From Acidobacteriaceae bacterium (GTDB lineage: Bacteria; Acidobacteriota; Terriglobia; Bryobacterales; Bryobacteraceae), in assembly GCA_019246575.1 (NCBI GenBank), contig JAFAQG010000677.1:1-6562 (forward strand): DNA of 6,562 bases. Direction: 5' to 3'. The notes under the pieces were generated by a model. That model was given only the letters and a program-made list of their open reading frames with translations. It made no database searches and was not told the DNA's origin. The position numbers and the translations under genes were made by a program. Within the stretch, counting starts at the first letter, position 1. Every line of letters starts with the position of its first letter. Positions 1 through 6,562 of this stretch are shown here, piece by piece.

Positions 1-2603
1 TCATGGCCGCGATCCGCGAATTCTTCGGGTCAAGCCAGTTATCGCAGTTCATGGACCAGACCAATCCGCTTTCGGAGATTACGCACAAGCGGAGTCTTTC
101 CGCACTCGGCCCTGGGGGTCTATCCCGCGAGCGCGCCGGATTCGAGGTCCGGGACGTCCACCCTACGCATTACGGGCGCATTTGCCCCATCGAGACGCCG
201 GAAGGCCCGAACATCGGCCTGATTTCCTCGCTTTCCTGCTTTGCGCGCATCAACGAGTACGGCTTCATCGAGAGCCCCTACCGGCGCGTGCGCGACGGTG
301 CGCTGGTGGACGAGGTAAAGATTCTCAATCCCGGCGATACGCACTTTAAGGTCAACCAGGTTGTTCCGCGCCAAGAACTCGAGAAGGCCACTGCGGTGCC
401 CGGGAAACAGCCTCCGGAGTTCGAGGCGCATTCCGATTACCTCTCTGCGTGGGAAGAAGACAAGTACATCATTGCTCAGGCCAACGTTTCGATCGACCAG
501 AACGGCCGTATCATGGACGATCTCGTCAATGCTCGTCAGGCCGGCAACTTTGTCCTGAAGCACCGCGACGAGATCGAGTACATGGACGTCAGTCCAAAAC
601 AGCTTGTGTCGGTCGCGGCCAGCTTGATTCCGTTTCTCGAGAATGACGACGCGAACCGCGCACTCATGGGCTCGAACATGCAACGCCAGGCGGTACCGCT
701 GCTGCGTGCGGAGGCGCCGTATGTGGGCACCGGCATGGAGCGCGTGACGGCGCGCGACTCGGGCGCAGTTGTCATCTGCAAGCGCTCGGGCGTGGTCGAT
801 TCGGTCGATAGCGAACGCATCATTGTCCGTGTAGAAGGCGGCGCGCACGAAGGTCAGATGTCGCGCGAGGTCGGCGCGGACATCTATCAGCTCACTAAAT
901 TCAAGCGTTCGAACCAGAACACTTGCATCAGCCAGAAGCCGATCGTTCACCAGGGCCAGAAGGTCAAGAAAGGCGACGTTCTCGCCGATGGACCCTGTAC
1001 CGAAGCCGGAGAGCTTGCGCTTGGCCGCAACGTTCTGGTCGCATTCATGCCCTGGCGCGGCTACAACTTCGAAGACGCCATCGTGGTCAGCGAAAAGCTG
1101 GTCAAGGATGATTACTACACCTCCATCCACATCGAAGAGTTCGAAATCGAGGCGCGCGACACCAAACTCGGCCCGGAAGAAATCACGCGCGACATTCCGA
1201 ATATCGCCGAGTCATTCCTGCGGAACCTCGACGAGAGCGGCATCATCCGCATCGGCGCGACGGTGAAGCCCGGCGACATTCTGGTCGGCAAAGTAACGCC
1301 GAAAGGCGAAACACAGCTCACACCCGAAGAAAAGCTGCTGCGCGCGATCTTCGGCGAGAAAGCCGGCGACGTGAAGGATGCATCGCTCTACTGCCCGCCC
1401 GGTATCGAAGGCACGATCGTCGATTGCAAGGTTTTCTCGCGCAAAGGCGCCGAACTGGATGAGCGTTCGAAGCAGATTCTCGAGCTGCAGGAGCAGCGAT
1501 TGCACCGCAACCTCGAAGACGAGAAGCGAATTCTCAGCGACGAGCGCGCCAAACGCCTCGAAAGTCTGCTGCATGGCAAAGAACTAACTGCCGATCTGCA
1601 CGACGAAAAGACCAACAAGAAACTGCTTTCGAAGGACGCGCCCCTCACCCGCGACGTGCTCGATAAGCTGCGGGCGCGCGACCTGAAGCGCATGCGGCTC
1701 TCCTCCAAAGATCCGCGAATTAACGAACAGATCGACGAGATCGAAGAGATGACCTCGCGTCAGATCGCCGTTCTCGAAAAGATCACGGAAGAGAAAGTAG
1801 CCAAGCTCCGCAAGGGCGATGAGCTGCCGCCGGGCGTCATCAAGCTGGTGAAGTGCTACATCGCCATGAAGCGCAAGCTTTCCGTCGGCGACAAAATGGC
1901 CGGACGCCATGGTAACAAGGGCGTGATCGCGCGCATCGTGCCCGAAGAAGATATGCCGTATCTGCCCGATGGCACGCCCGTCGAGATCGTTCTCAATCCG
2001 CTCGGCGTTCCCTCTCGTATGAACGTCGGTCAAATTCTGGAAACGCACCTGGGATGGGCAGCGGCGAAGCTGGGCCTGCATTTCGCAACGCCGGTATTCG
2101 ACGGAGCAGCGGAAAAAGACATTAAGGGCCAGCTCAATAAAGCAGGTCTGCCGAGCTCCGGCAAGATTCAGCTCTACGACGGCATGACCGGGCAGGCATT
2201 CGAACAGCCTGTGACAGTGGGCTACATCTACATGCTGAAGCTGAGCCATCTCGTAGATGACAAGATTCACGCGCGATCCATCGGGCCGTATTCGCTGATC
2301 ACCCAGCAGCCCCTCGGCGGCAAGGCGCAGTTCGGCGGTCAGCGCTTCGGCGAAATGGAGGTCTGGGCGCTCGAAGCTTACGGCGCAGCATACATCCTGC
2401 AGGAGCTTCTGACGGCCAAGTCGGACGACGTCTACGGACGGGCCAAAATTTATGAGGCAATCGTTAAGGGCGAGGCTGCGGCCGAGCCTGGCGTGCCGGA
2501 ATCGTTCAATGTTTTGATCCGCGAGCTGCAGAGCCTGTGTCTCGATGTGGAGCTGATGAAGAAGCCACGCGAGCTCATGGACCTGGCGCATGCCGCGGAT
2601 TAG
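1..2603 (+). CDS. rpoB: DNA-directed RNA polymerase subunit beta, C-terminal 866 residues (5' end outside window)
   Basis: This is the beta subunit of RNA polymerase, which with RpoC forms the catalytic cleft. The frame is open from base 3 to the TAG at 2601-2603; the first Met is internal, because the fragment opens just before the rifampicin region (fragment residue 1 is about E. coli 499), so roughly 500 residues lie upstream. Visible landmarks in fragment numbering are: rifampicin-resistance region [11 protein letters not shown]...SALGPGGL at 9-37; [12 protein letters not shown] near 62-73; FED with E357/D358 (E. coli E813/D814); the PROSITE-type signature [13 protein letters not shown] with K631 and K639 (E. 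coli K1065/K1073); GVPSRMN with R672 (E. coli R1106); and [18 protein letters not shown] near the C-terminus, which docks on RpoC. A charged helical insertion at about 481-612 replaces E. coli beta SI2, and a further insertion of about 39 residues sits at 106-144. The E. coli insertion between HLGMAA and ATPVFDGA is missing. Oddities are Ser at the Arg529 equivalent and Cys at 475 and 618 where Val is usual. Identity is certain; comparisons to E. coli are from memory. Confidence 0.99.
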   Translation, partial: MAAIREFFGSSQLSQFMDQTNPLSEITHKRSLSALGPGGLSRERAGFEVRDVHPTHYGRICPIETPEGPNIGLISSLSCFARINEYGFIESPYRRVRDGALVDEVKILNPGDTHFKVNQVVPRQELEKATAVPGKQPPEFEAHSDYLSAWEEDKYIIAQANVSIDQNGRIMDDLVNARQAGNFVLKHRDEIEYMDVSPKQLVSVAASLIPFLENDDANRALMGSNMQRQAVPLLRAEAPYVGTGMERVTARDSGAVVICKRSGVVDSVDSERIIVRVEGGAHEGQMSREVGADIYQLTKFKRSNQNTCISQKPIVHQGQKVKKGDVLADGPCTEAGELALGRNVLVAFMPWRGYNFEDAIVVSEKLVKDDYYTSIHIEEFEIEARDTKLGPEEITRDIPNIAESFLRNLDESGIIRIGATVKPGDILVGKVTPKGETQLTPEEKLLRAIFGEKAGDVKDASLYCPPGIEGTIVDCKVFSRKGAELDERSKQILELQEQRLHRNLEDEKRILSDERAKRLESLLHGKELTADLHDEKTNKKLLSKDAPLTRDVLDKLRARDLKRMRLSSKDPRINEQIDEIEEMTSRQIAVLEKITEEKVAKLRKGDELPPGVIKLVKCYIAMKRKLSVGDKMAGRHGNKGVIARIVPEEDMPYLPDGTPVEIVLNPLGVPSRMNVGQILETHLGWAAAKLGLHFATPVFDGAAEKDIKGQLNKAGLPSSGKIQLYDGMTGQAFEQPVTVGYIYMLKLSHLVDDKIHARSIGPYSLITQQPLGGKAQFGGQRFGEMEVWALEAYGAAYILQELLTAKSDDVYGRAKIYEAIVKGEAAAEPGVPESFNVLIRELQSLCLDVELMKKPRELMDLAHAAD
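27..107 (+). other. rpoB: Rifampicin-resistance-determining region (RRDR, cluster I) of rpoB
   Basis: These codons align without gaps to E. coli RpoB 507-533, the floor of the rifampicin pocket beside the RNA exit path. The usual drug-contact residues Q513, F514, D516, H526 and S531 are all present (fragment Q15, F16, D18, H28, S33). Thr at the 518 position is a common natural variant. The exception is the codon at 93-95, AGT, which gives Ser where nearly all bacteria have Arg (R529 in E. coli). Cluster II nearby ([12 protein letters not shown]) looks wild type. Confidence 0.9.
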
Positions 2604-2615
2604 GTAAATATTTGC

Positions 2616-2656
2616 CCCGCAGGGAGCGTGTCTGGGCGCCCGGCCTTCCCTGCGGG
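2616..2656 (+). promoter_or_regulatory. GC-rich intergenic hairpin between rpoB and rpoC
   Basis: CCCGCAGGGA (2616-2625) is perfectly complementary to TCCCTGCGGG (2647-2656): ten base pairs, eight of them G-C, closing a 21-base loop. The loop contains the self-complementary octamer GGGCGCCC (2634-2641), so secondary pairing inside the loop or contacts between two transcripts are possible. The left arm starts 12 bases after the rpoB stop codon and the right arm ends 31 bases before the rpoC Shine-Dalgarno. No T-tract follows, which argues against an intrinsic terminator on the + strand. Possible roles (all inference) are an RNase processing site, an mRNA stabiliser for the 3' end of rpoB, a partial attenuator, or a copy of a dispersed palindromic repeat. 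Confidence 0.7.
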
Positions 2657-2687
2657 CTGGCGTTATAGGGCGCGTGGATTGAAAAAT

Positions 2688-2692
2688 AAGGA
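2688..2692 (+). promoter_or_regulatory. Shine-Dalgarno sequence for rpoC
   Basis: AAGGA lies six bases upstream of the ATG at 2699, in an A-rich context free of obvious secondary structure. It fixes the rpoC start, because the same frame meets a TAA stop at 2687-2689 and has no ATG, GTG or TTG between that stop and 2699. Confidence 0.9.
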
Positions 2693-2698
2693 CAAATA

Positions 2699-5600
2699 AT
2701 GTTTCGTTCCTCTCCGTACGACAGAGCCAATCTCATCGCCGACTTCGATTCGATTCGAATCAGTCTTGCCTCTCCGGAGAAGATCCGGAGCTGGTCACAC
2801 GGTGAAGTCACCAAGCCGGAGACCATCAACTATCGCACCTTCAAGCCAGAGCGCGACGGCCTCTTCTGCGCCCCGATCTTCGGACCGGTAGCCGATTGGG
2901 AGTGCCTGTGCGGCAAGTACAAACGCATGAAGCATCGCGGAGTAATCTGCGATAAGTGCGGCGTCGAAGTCACGCTTTCGCGCGTCCGGCGTGAGCGGCT
3001 CGGTCACATCGAGCTCGCCAGCTCCTCTTCGCATGTCTGGTTCTTCAAGGGTCTCCCGAGCCGTATCGGCTACCTGCTCGACATCACTCTTCGTGAGCTC
3101 GAGCGCGTTCTCTATTACGAAGCGTTTGTCGTCATCGATCCGGGCGAAGGTACGGGGCTCGTGCTGGGCGAAGTGATCAGCGATGAACGCAAGCGTCAGC
3201 TCGACCAGGAGTTCCCGTCCAAGTACGTCGCGATGATGGGCGCTGAAGGTGTCAAGGAGCTTCTGAAGCGCATCGACATCGAGGGATTGAGCCAGGATAT
3301 CCGCGAAAAAATGCGGACCGAGACCTCGGCGCAAAAGAAGCTGAAATACGCCAAGCGCCTGCGTGTTGTCGAAAGCTTCCGGAAATCAGGCAACAAGCCC
3401 GAGTGGATGATCCTCGACGTCATTCCCGTGATTCCGCCGGAGTTGCGTCCGCTTGTGCCGCTCGATGGCGGCCGCTTTGCAACCTCTGATCTGAATGACC
3501 TGTACCGCCGGGTCATCAATCGCAACAACCGTCTGAAGAAACTGATGGAGCTCCATGCTCCGGATGTGATCGTGCGCAACGAAAAGCGCATGCTGCAGGA
3601 AGCTGTCGACGCGCTGTTCGACAACGGCCGCCGCGGCCGCGTGTTGCGAGGGGCAAACAATCGCCCGCTCAAGTCGCTTTCCGACACTCTCAAAGGCAAG
3701 CAGGGCCGTTTCCGTCAGAATCTGCTCGGCAAACGCGTCGATTACTCCGGCCGTTCGGTGATCGTCGTCGGTCCGGAGCTAAAGCTGCATCAGTGCGGTC
3801 TTCCGAAGAAGATGGCGCTCGAATTGTTCAAGCCGTTCATCTATCACCGGCTCGAGCAACGCGGCCATTGCACGACAATTAAGCAAGCCAAGGAACTCGT
3901 TGAGCAGCAGGACCCCGTGGTCTGGGACATTCTCGAAGAAGTCATCAAAGACCATCCGATTCTGCTGAATCGCGCCCCCACACTGCACCGCCTCGGTATT
4001 CAGGCGTTCGAACCTGTGCTGGTCGAAGGTAAAGCCATCAAGCTGCACCCGCTGACTTGCACGGCGTTTAACGCCGATTTCGACGGCGACCAGATGGCGG
4101 TTCACATTCCGCTCTCGCCCGAAGCGCAGATCGAAGCGGCGACCCTGATGCTCGCTTCAAACAACATTCTGTCTCCTGCGCACGGCTCGCCCATCGCGAT
4201 CCCGACGCAGGACATGGTTCTCGGTCTGTATTACCTGACCAAGATGCGTCCGAACTCAAAGGGCTCGGGCCGCACCTTCGCCTCCATTCACGATGTGCTG
4301 ATCGCGCTCGAAATGGGCGAGGTCGAGACGCTGACCGCAATCAAGCTGCGCCACACCGGCAAAGTCATCGACCTGACGAAGGCGTTCGACAACCAGAACA
4401 TTCTTCACACCGAGCCGATCGAATTCAACAAGCAGTACATGGACACGACGGTCGGCCGCGTCATCCTGAATGACGTGCTTCCGAAGGAGATGCCCTTCAT
4501 CAACGGTCTTCTGAAGAAGAAGGGCCTGGGGCAGCTCGTTCAGTATTGCTATCTCAAGTTCGGCCTGCAGACGACGGTGCAGATGCTCGATGAAGTCAAG
4601 AAACTCGGCTTCCTCTATGCAACGCGCGCCGGCATCTCCATCGGTATCGACGACATGGTTGTGCCGGAAGAGAAGGGCAACCTGGTGCGCGACGCCGAGA
4701 AGCAGGTCATCGAAGTTCAGCAACAGTACCAGGAAGGCGCGATCACGCAATCGGAGCGCTACAACAAGATCATTGAAATCTGGTCGAAGGTCACCGAAGC
4801 GGTGTCCGACAAGATGTTCAAGAACATGGAAGAGGACGACCGCACCGGCCGTATCCTCAACCCGATTTACATCATGGCGGATTCGGGCGCTCGCGGTTCG
4901 AAGCAGCAGATTCGGCAGCTGTCCGGCATGCGCGGCCTCATGGCCAAGCCCTCGGGCGAGATCATCGAAACGCCGATCACCGCCAACTTCCGCGAAGGCC
5001 TGAACGTGCTGCAGTACTTCATCTCGACGCACGGTGCGCGTAAGGGTCTGGCCGACACCGCTCTGAAGACCGCCGACTCCGGCTATCTGACGCGCCGGCT
5101 TTGCGACGTGGCGCAGGATGTCATCATCACCGAAGACGATTGCGGCACCAGCGACGGCATCTACGTCGAGCCCATCATCGAATCGGGCGAGATCATTGAA
5201 CCGTTGCGCGACCGCATTGTTGGCCGTGTTGCGCTCGAAGATCAGCGCGATTACGAGAACAACGTCATCGTCGGCGTCAACCAGGAGATCACGGAAGAGT
5301 TGGCCAGCGCCATTCAAGCGGCTGGTATTGAGCGAGTGAAGATCCGCTCGGTATTGACGTGCGAATCGAAGCGCGGCGTGTGCCGCCTGTGCTACGGCCG
5401 CAATCTGGCGACCGGACGCATGGTGGAGCGCGGCGAAGCTGTCGGCATCATCTCGGCTCAGTCGATCGGCGAGCCGGGCACACAGCTGACCATGCGCACC
5501 TTCCACATCGGCGGCGCGGCAACTCGTGTCAGCGAGCAATCCACTCAGGACGCCAAGAGTGACGGTTTCGTGCGGTTCAACAACGTGAACACCGTTCGCA

Positions 5601-6562
5601 ACAACAAGGGCGAACTGATCGCGATGAACCGGAACGGCATTCTGATCATCGTCGACGAGAAGAACCGCGAACGCGAGCGCTACCCGGTTGTGTACGGCGC
5701 AAAGATCAACGTCGAAGACGGGGCGCCGGTCAAAGCGAATCAGATCCTGCTCGAATGGGATCCGTACACGTTCTCGATTTTGACCGAGATCAGCGGCACC
5801 ATCCATTTCAAGGACCTGATCGACGGCGTAACGACGCAGGAGCAAGTAGACGAAATTACCGGCAACATGCAGGTGGTTGTCACCGAATCCTCCGACGAGA
5901 AGCGCTTCCCGACCATCGTAGTCCGTCCGGAGGGCGGTTCACGCGCCGAAGAGAAGCGTTATCTGATGCCCACGCACGCACACCTGATGGTGGCGGATGG
6001 CGAGCAAGTCCACGCCGGTGACGTTCTGGCAAAGATTCCGCGTGCGACAACCAAGACCAAGGACATTACCGGCGGTCTGCCGCGTGTGGTCGAGCTGTTC
6101 GAGGCCCGCAAGCCGCGCGAGACCGCAGTCATCGCCGAAATAAACGGCACCGTGAAGTACGGCGAAGTGACGAAAGGCATGCGTAAGCTCTACATCGTCG
6201 GCGACGACGGCGTGCAGAAGGAATACTCCATTCCGCGCGGCGTCCACATCAACGTCCAGGAAAGCGAGCGCGTGCGCTCGGGCGATCCTCTCATGGACGG
6301 CCCGCGCAACCCGCACGACATTCTGGCCGTGCTCGGCGAAAAAGAACTGCAGAAGTACCTCGTGAACGAAATTCAGGAAGTGTACCGGCTGCAGGGTGTC
6401 AACATCAACGACAAGCACCTCGAAGTCATCTCTCGCCAGATGATGCGCTGGGTGCGAATCGAAGACATCGGCGATACGGAGTTCCTGCCCGATGAGATCG
6501 TGGACAAATTCAAGTTCCGCGAGGAGAATTCGCGGGTAGTCGATGCAGGCGGACGTCCCGCC
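2699..6562 (+). CDS. rpoC: DNA-directed RNA polymerase subunit beta-prime, first 1288 residues (3' end outside window)
   Basis: This is the catalytic beta-prime subunit of RNA polymerase. The frame runs from the ATG at 2699 to the last base without a stop; about 80-110 C-terminal residues should lie beyond the window, judged against E. coli (1407 residues). Domains in order are: N-terminal zinc site C69, C71, C84, C87; sigma-binding clamp helices at about 260-310, with R275 in the E. coli register; switch-2 and VDYSGRSV with D348; the catalytic loop NADFDGD at 458-464, with Mg-binding D460, D462, D464 numbered as in E. coli; secondary-channel rim helices at about 657-710; bridge helix at about 770-805 ([17 protein letters not shown]); second zinc site C815, C888, C895, C898; trigger loop with M932, R933, H936; the SI3 insertion at about 943-1121; and the rest of the trigger loop and jaw from DITGGLPRV at 1122. 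Oddities are Pro59 in place of a basic residue and Cys802 in place of Val. It follows rpoB by 95 bases, with its own Shine-Dalgarno, and is probably cotranscribed. Identity is certain. Confidence 0.99.
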   Translation, partial: MFRSSPYDRANLIADFDSIRISLASPEKIRSWSHGEVTKPETINYRTFKPERDGLFCAPIFGPVADWECLCGKYKRMKHRGVICDKCGVEVTLSRVRRERLGHIELASSSSHVWFFKGLPSRIGYLLDITLRELERVLYYEAFVVIDPGEGTGLVLGEVISDERKRQLDQEFPSKYVAMMGAEGVKELLKRIDIEGLSQDIREKMRTETSAQKKLKYAKRLRVVESFRKSGNKPEWMILDVIPVIPPELRPLVPLDGGRFATSDLNDLYRRVINRNNRLKKLMELHAPDVIVRNEKRMLQEAVDALFDNGRRGRVLRGANNRPLKSLSDTLKGKQGRFRQNLLGKRVDYSGRSVIVVGPELKLHQCGLPKKMALELFKPFIYHRLEQRGHCTTIKQAKELVEQQDPVVWDILEEVIKDHPILLNRAPTLHRLGIQAFEPVLVEGKAIKLHPLTCTAFNADFDGDQMAVHIPLSPEAQIEAATLMLASNNILSPAHGSPIAIPTQDMVLGLYYLTKMRPNSKGSGRTFASIHDVLIALEMGEVETLTAIKLRHTGKVIDLTKAFDNQNILHTEPIEFNKQYMDTTVGRVILNDVLPKEMPFINGLLKKKGLGQLVQYCYLKFGLQTTVQMLDEVKKLGFLYATRAGISIGIDDMVVPEEKGNLVRDAEKQVIEVQQQYQEGAITQSERYNKIIEIWSKVTEAVSDKMFKNMEEDDRTGRILNPIYIMADSGARGSKQQIRQLSGMRGLMAKPSGEIIETPITANFREGLNVLQYFISTHGARKGLADTALKTADSGYLTRRLCDVAQDVIITEDDCGTSDGIYVEPIIESGEIIEPLRDRIVGRVALEDQRDYENNVIVGVNQEITEELASAIQAAGIERVKIRSVLTCESKRGVCRLCYGRNLATGRMVERGEAVGIISAQSIGEPGTQLTMRTFHIGGAATRVSEQSTQDAKSDGFVRFNNVNTVRNNKGELIAMNRNGILIIVDEKNRERERYPVVYGAKINVEDGAPVKANQILLEWDPYTFSILTEISGTIHFKDLIDGVTTQEQVDEITGNMQVVVTESSDEKRFPTIVVRPEGGSRAEEKRYLMPTHAHLMVADGEQVHAGDVLAKIPRATTKTKDITGGLPRVVELFEARKPRETAVIAEINGTVKYGEVTKGMRKLYIVGDDGVQKEYSIPRGVHINVQESERVRSGDPLMDGPRNPHDILAVLGEKELQKYLVNEIQEVYRLQGVNINDKHLEVISRQMMRWVRIEDIGDTEFLPDEIVDKFKFREENSRVVDAGGRPA
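4070..4090 (+). other. rpoC: RNA polymerase catalytic Mg2+-binding motif codons (NADFDGD)
   Basis: These seven codons encode N458-D464 of this protein. The three aspartates D460, D462 and D464 are intact; they hold the catalytic Mg2+ in every cellular multisubunit RNA polymerase, so the enzyme is expected to be active. Residue numbers coincide exactly with E. coli RpoC, meaning insertions and deletions before this point cancel out. Confidence 0.97.
5525..6061 (+). other. rpoC: SI3-type insertion in the RpoC trigger loop
   Basis: Between the N-terminal half of the trigger loop (ending HIGGAATR) and its C-terminal half (starting DITGGLPRV at residue 1122) lie about 180 residues. They correspond to E. 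coli SI3, made of sandwich-barrel hybrid motif domains. Recognisable matches to E. coli are the [14 protein letters not shown] and [17 protein letters not shown] stretches (E. coli WDPHTMPVITEVSG and DMIDG...TDELTG). By comparison of D1122 with E. coli D1133, the insertion is about 11 residues shorter than in E. coli. SI3 is known from proteobacteria and many other Gram-negative phyla and is absent from Firmicutes and Actinobacteria. The exact edges are approximate. Confidence 0.85.

Larger units (their letters stand above)
2604..2698 (+). other. rpoB-rpoC intergenic region (95 bases)
   Basis: This gap holds a strong inverted repeat (2616-2656), a short stretch of about 30 bases with no motif I recognise, and an A-rich leader (about 2680-2698) carrying the rpoC ribosome-binding site. 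I see no convincing -35/-10 pair and no T-run after the hairpin, so rpoC is most simply read as cotranscribed with rpoB. No small ORF with its own ribosome-binding site is evident. Confidence 0.85.

Noticed and set aside
3..5. ATG at base 3 as the rpoB start codon
   Set aside because: It is an internal Met just before the rifampicin region; the family has about 500 further residues upstream, so the gene is cut by the window edge.
120..1130. Open reading frame of 336 codons on the minus strand
   Set aside because: It is fully antisense to a strongly conserved part of rpoB, with no family resemblance or convincing ribosome-binding site; the open frame is a by-product of codon bias.
1584..2591. 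Open reading frame of 335 codons on the minus strand
   Set aside because: It is antisense to conserved rpoB codons and ends inside the gene; same explanation as the other antisense frames.
2616..2656. Rho-independent terminator after rpoB
   Set aside because: The stem is strong, but the bases that follow (CTGGCGTTATAGGG) contain no T-run, and rpoC with its own Shine-Dalgarno follows at once.
2664..2684. Possible promoter elements in the gap (TATAGG at 2664-2669, TTGAAA at 2679-2684)
   Set aside because: TATAGG has no recognisable -35 at the right distance upstream, and TTGAAA would place a -10 inside the rpoC start codon region, with no match there.
2795..3334. Minus-strand frames opposite the start of rpoC (2795-3334, 2575-2829, 3196-3699)
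   Set aside because: All overlap the conserved RpoC or RpoB frame, which explains the sequence fully; none has recognisable protein features.
3621..3642. GC-rich palindromic stretch around GGCCGCCGCGGCCGC
   Set aside because: It encodes the conserved DNGRRGR segment of RpoC, so the codons for Gly-Arg-Arg-Gly-Arg explain it.
4256..5845. Open reading frame of 529 codons on the minus strand
   Set aside because: It lies entirely opposite rpoC, shows no recognisable domain, and its composition (many Asp, Val, Leu, Arg, His) is what the complement of G/C-ending codons produces.

Overview
The window is an ordinary bacterial core-transcription locus. It holds the 3' two-thirds of rpoB (RNA polymerase beta subunit, cut by the left edge), a 95-base gap, and about the first 92% of rpoC (RNA polymerase beta-prime subunit, cut by the right edge). 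Both genes are on the + strand, and nothing else appears to be encoded. The rpoC frame stays open from its ATG at 2699 to the last base, 1288 codons read by eye with no stop, so neither gene shows a frameshift or internal break.

Organism: the DNA is moderately GC-rich with G/C-ending codons. RpoC carries the large insertion in the trigger loop (SI3) and RpoB carries a helical insertion of the Gram-negative type. The RpoC N-terminus (MFRSSPYDR..., then [20 protein letters not shown]) and phrases such as [14 protein letters not shown] and RPLVPLDGG resemble Acidobacteriota (Solibacter-like) polymerases as I remember them. The phylum is an inference at moderate confidence; no database was searched.

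Layout: 1-2603 is rpoB, entering just upstream of the rifampicin-resistance-determining region. 2604-2698 is the intergenic gap, with a strong GC-rich hairpin (2616-2656) that lacks a T-tract and so does not look like a terminator, then an A-rich leader and a clear Shine-Dalgarno sequence (2688-2692). 2699-6562 is rpoC. The genes are most likely cotranscribed, and their products form the catalytic cleft of one enzyme: RpoC supplies the Mg-binding aspartates, bridge helix and trigger loop, and RpoB supplies the rifampicin pocket and the lysines and arginine around the NTP and RNA 3' end.

I do not see a novel system here. The observations most worth checking are residue-level: serine at the E. 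coli RpoB Arg529 position, a classical rifampicin-contact site; proline at a normally basic RpoC position (E. coli Arg60); several Val-to-Cys replacements at conserved positions; a roughly 39-residue RpoB insertion relative to E. coli; and the rpoB-rpoC intergenic hairpin.
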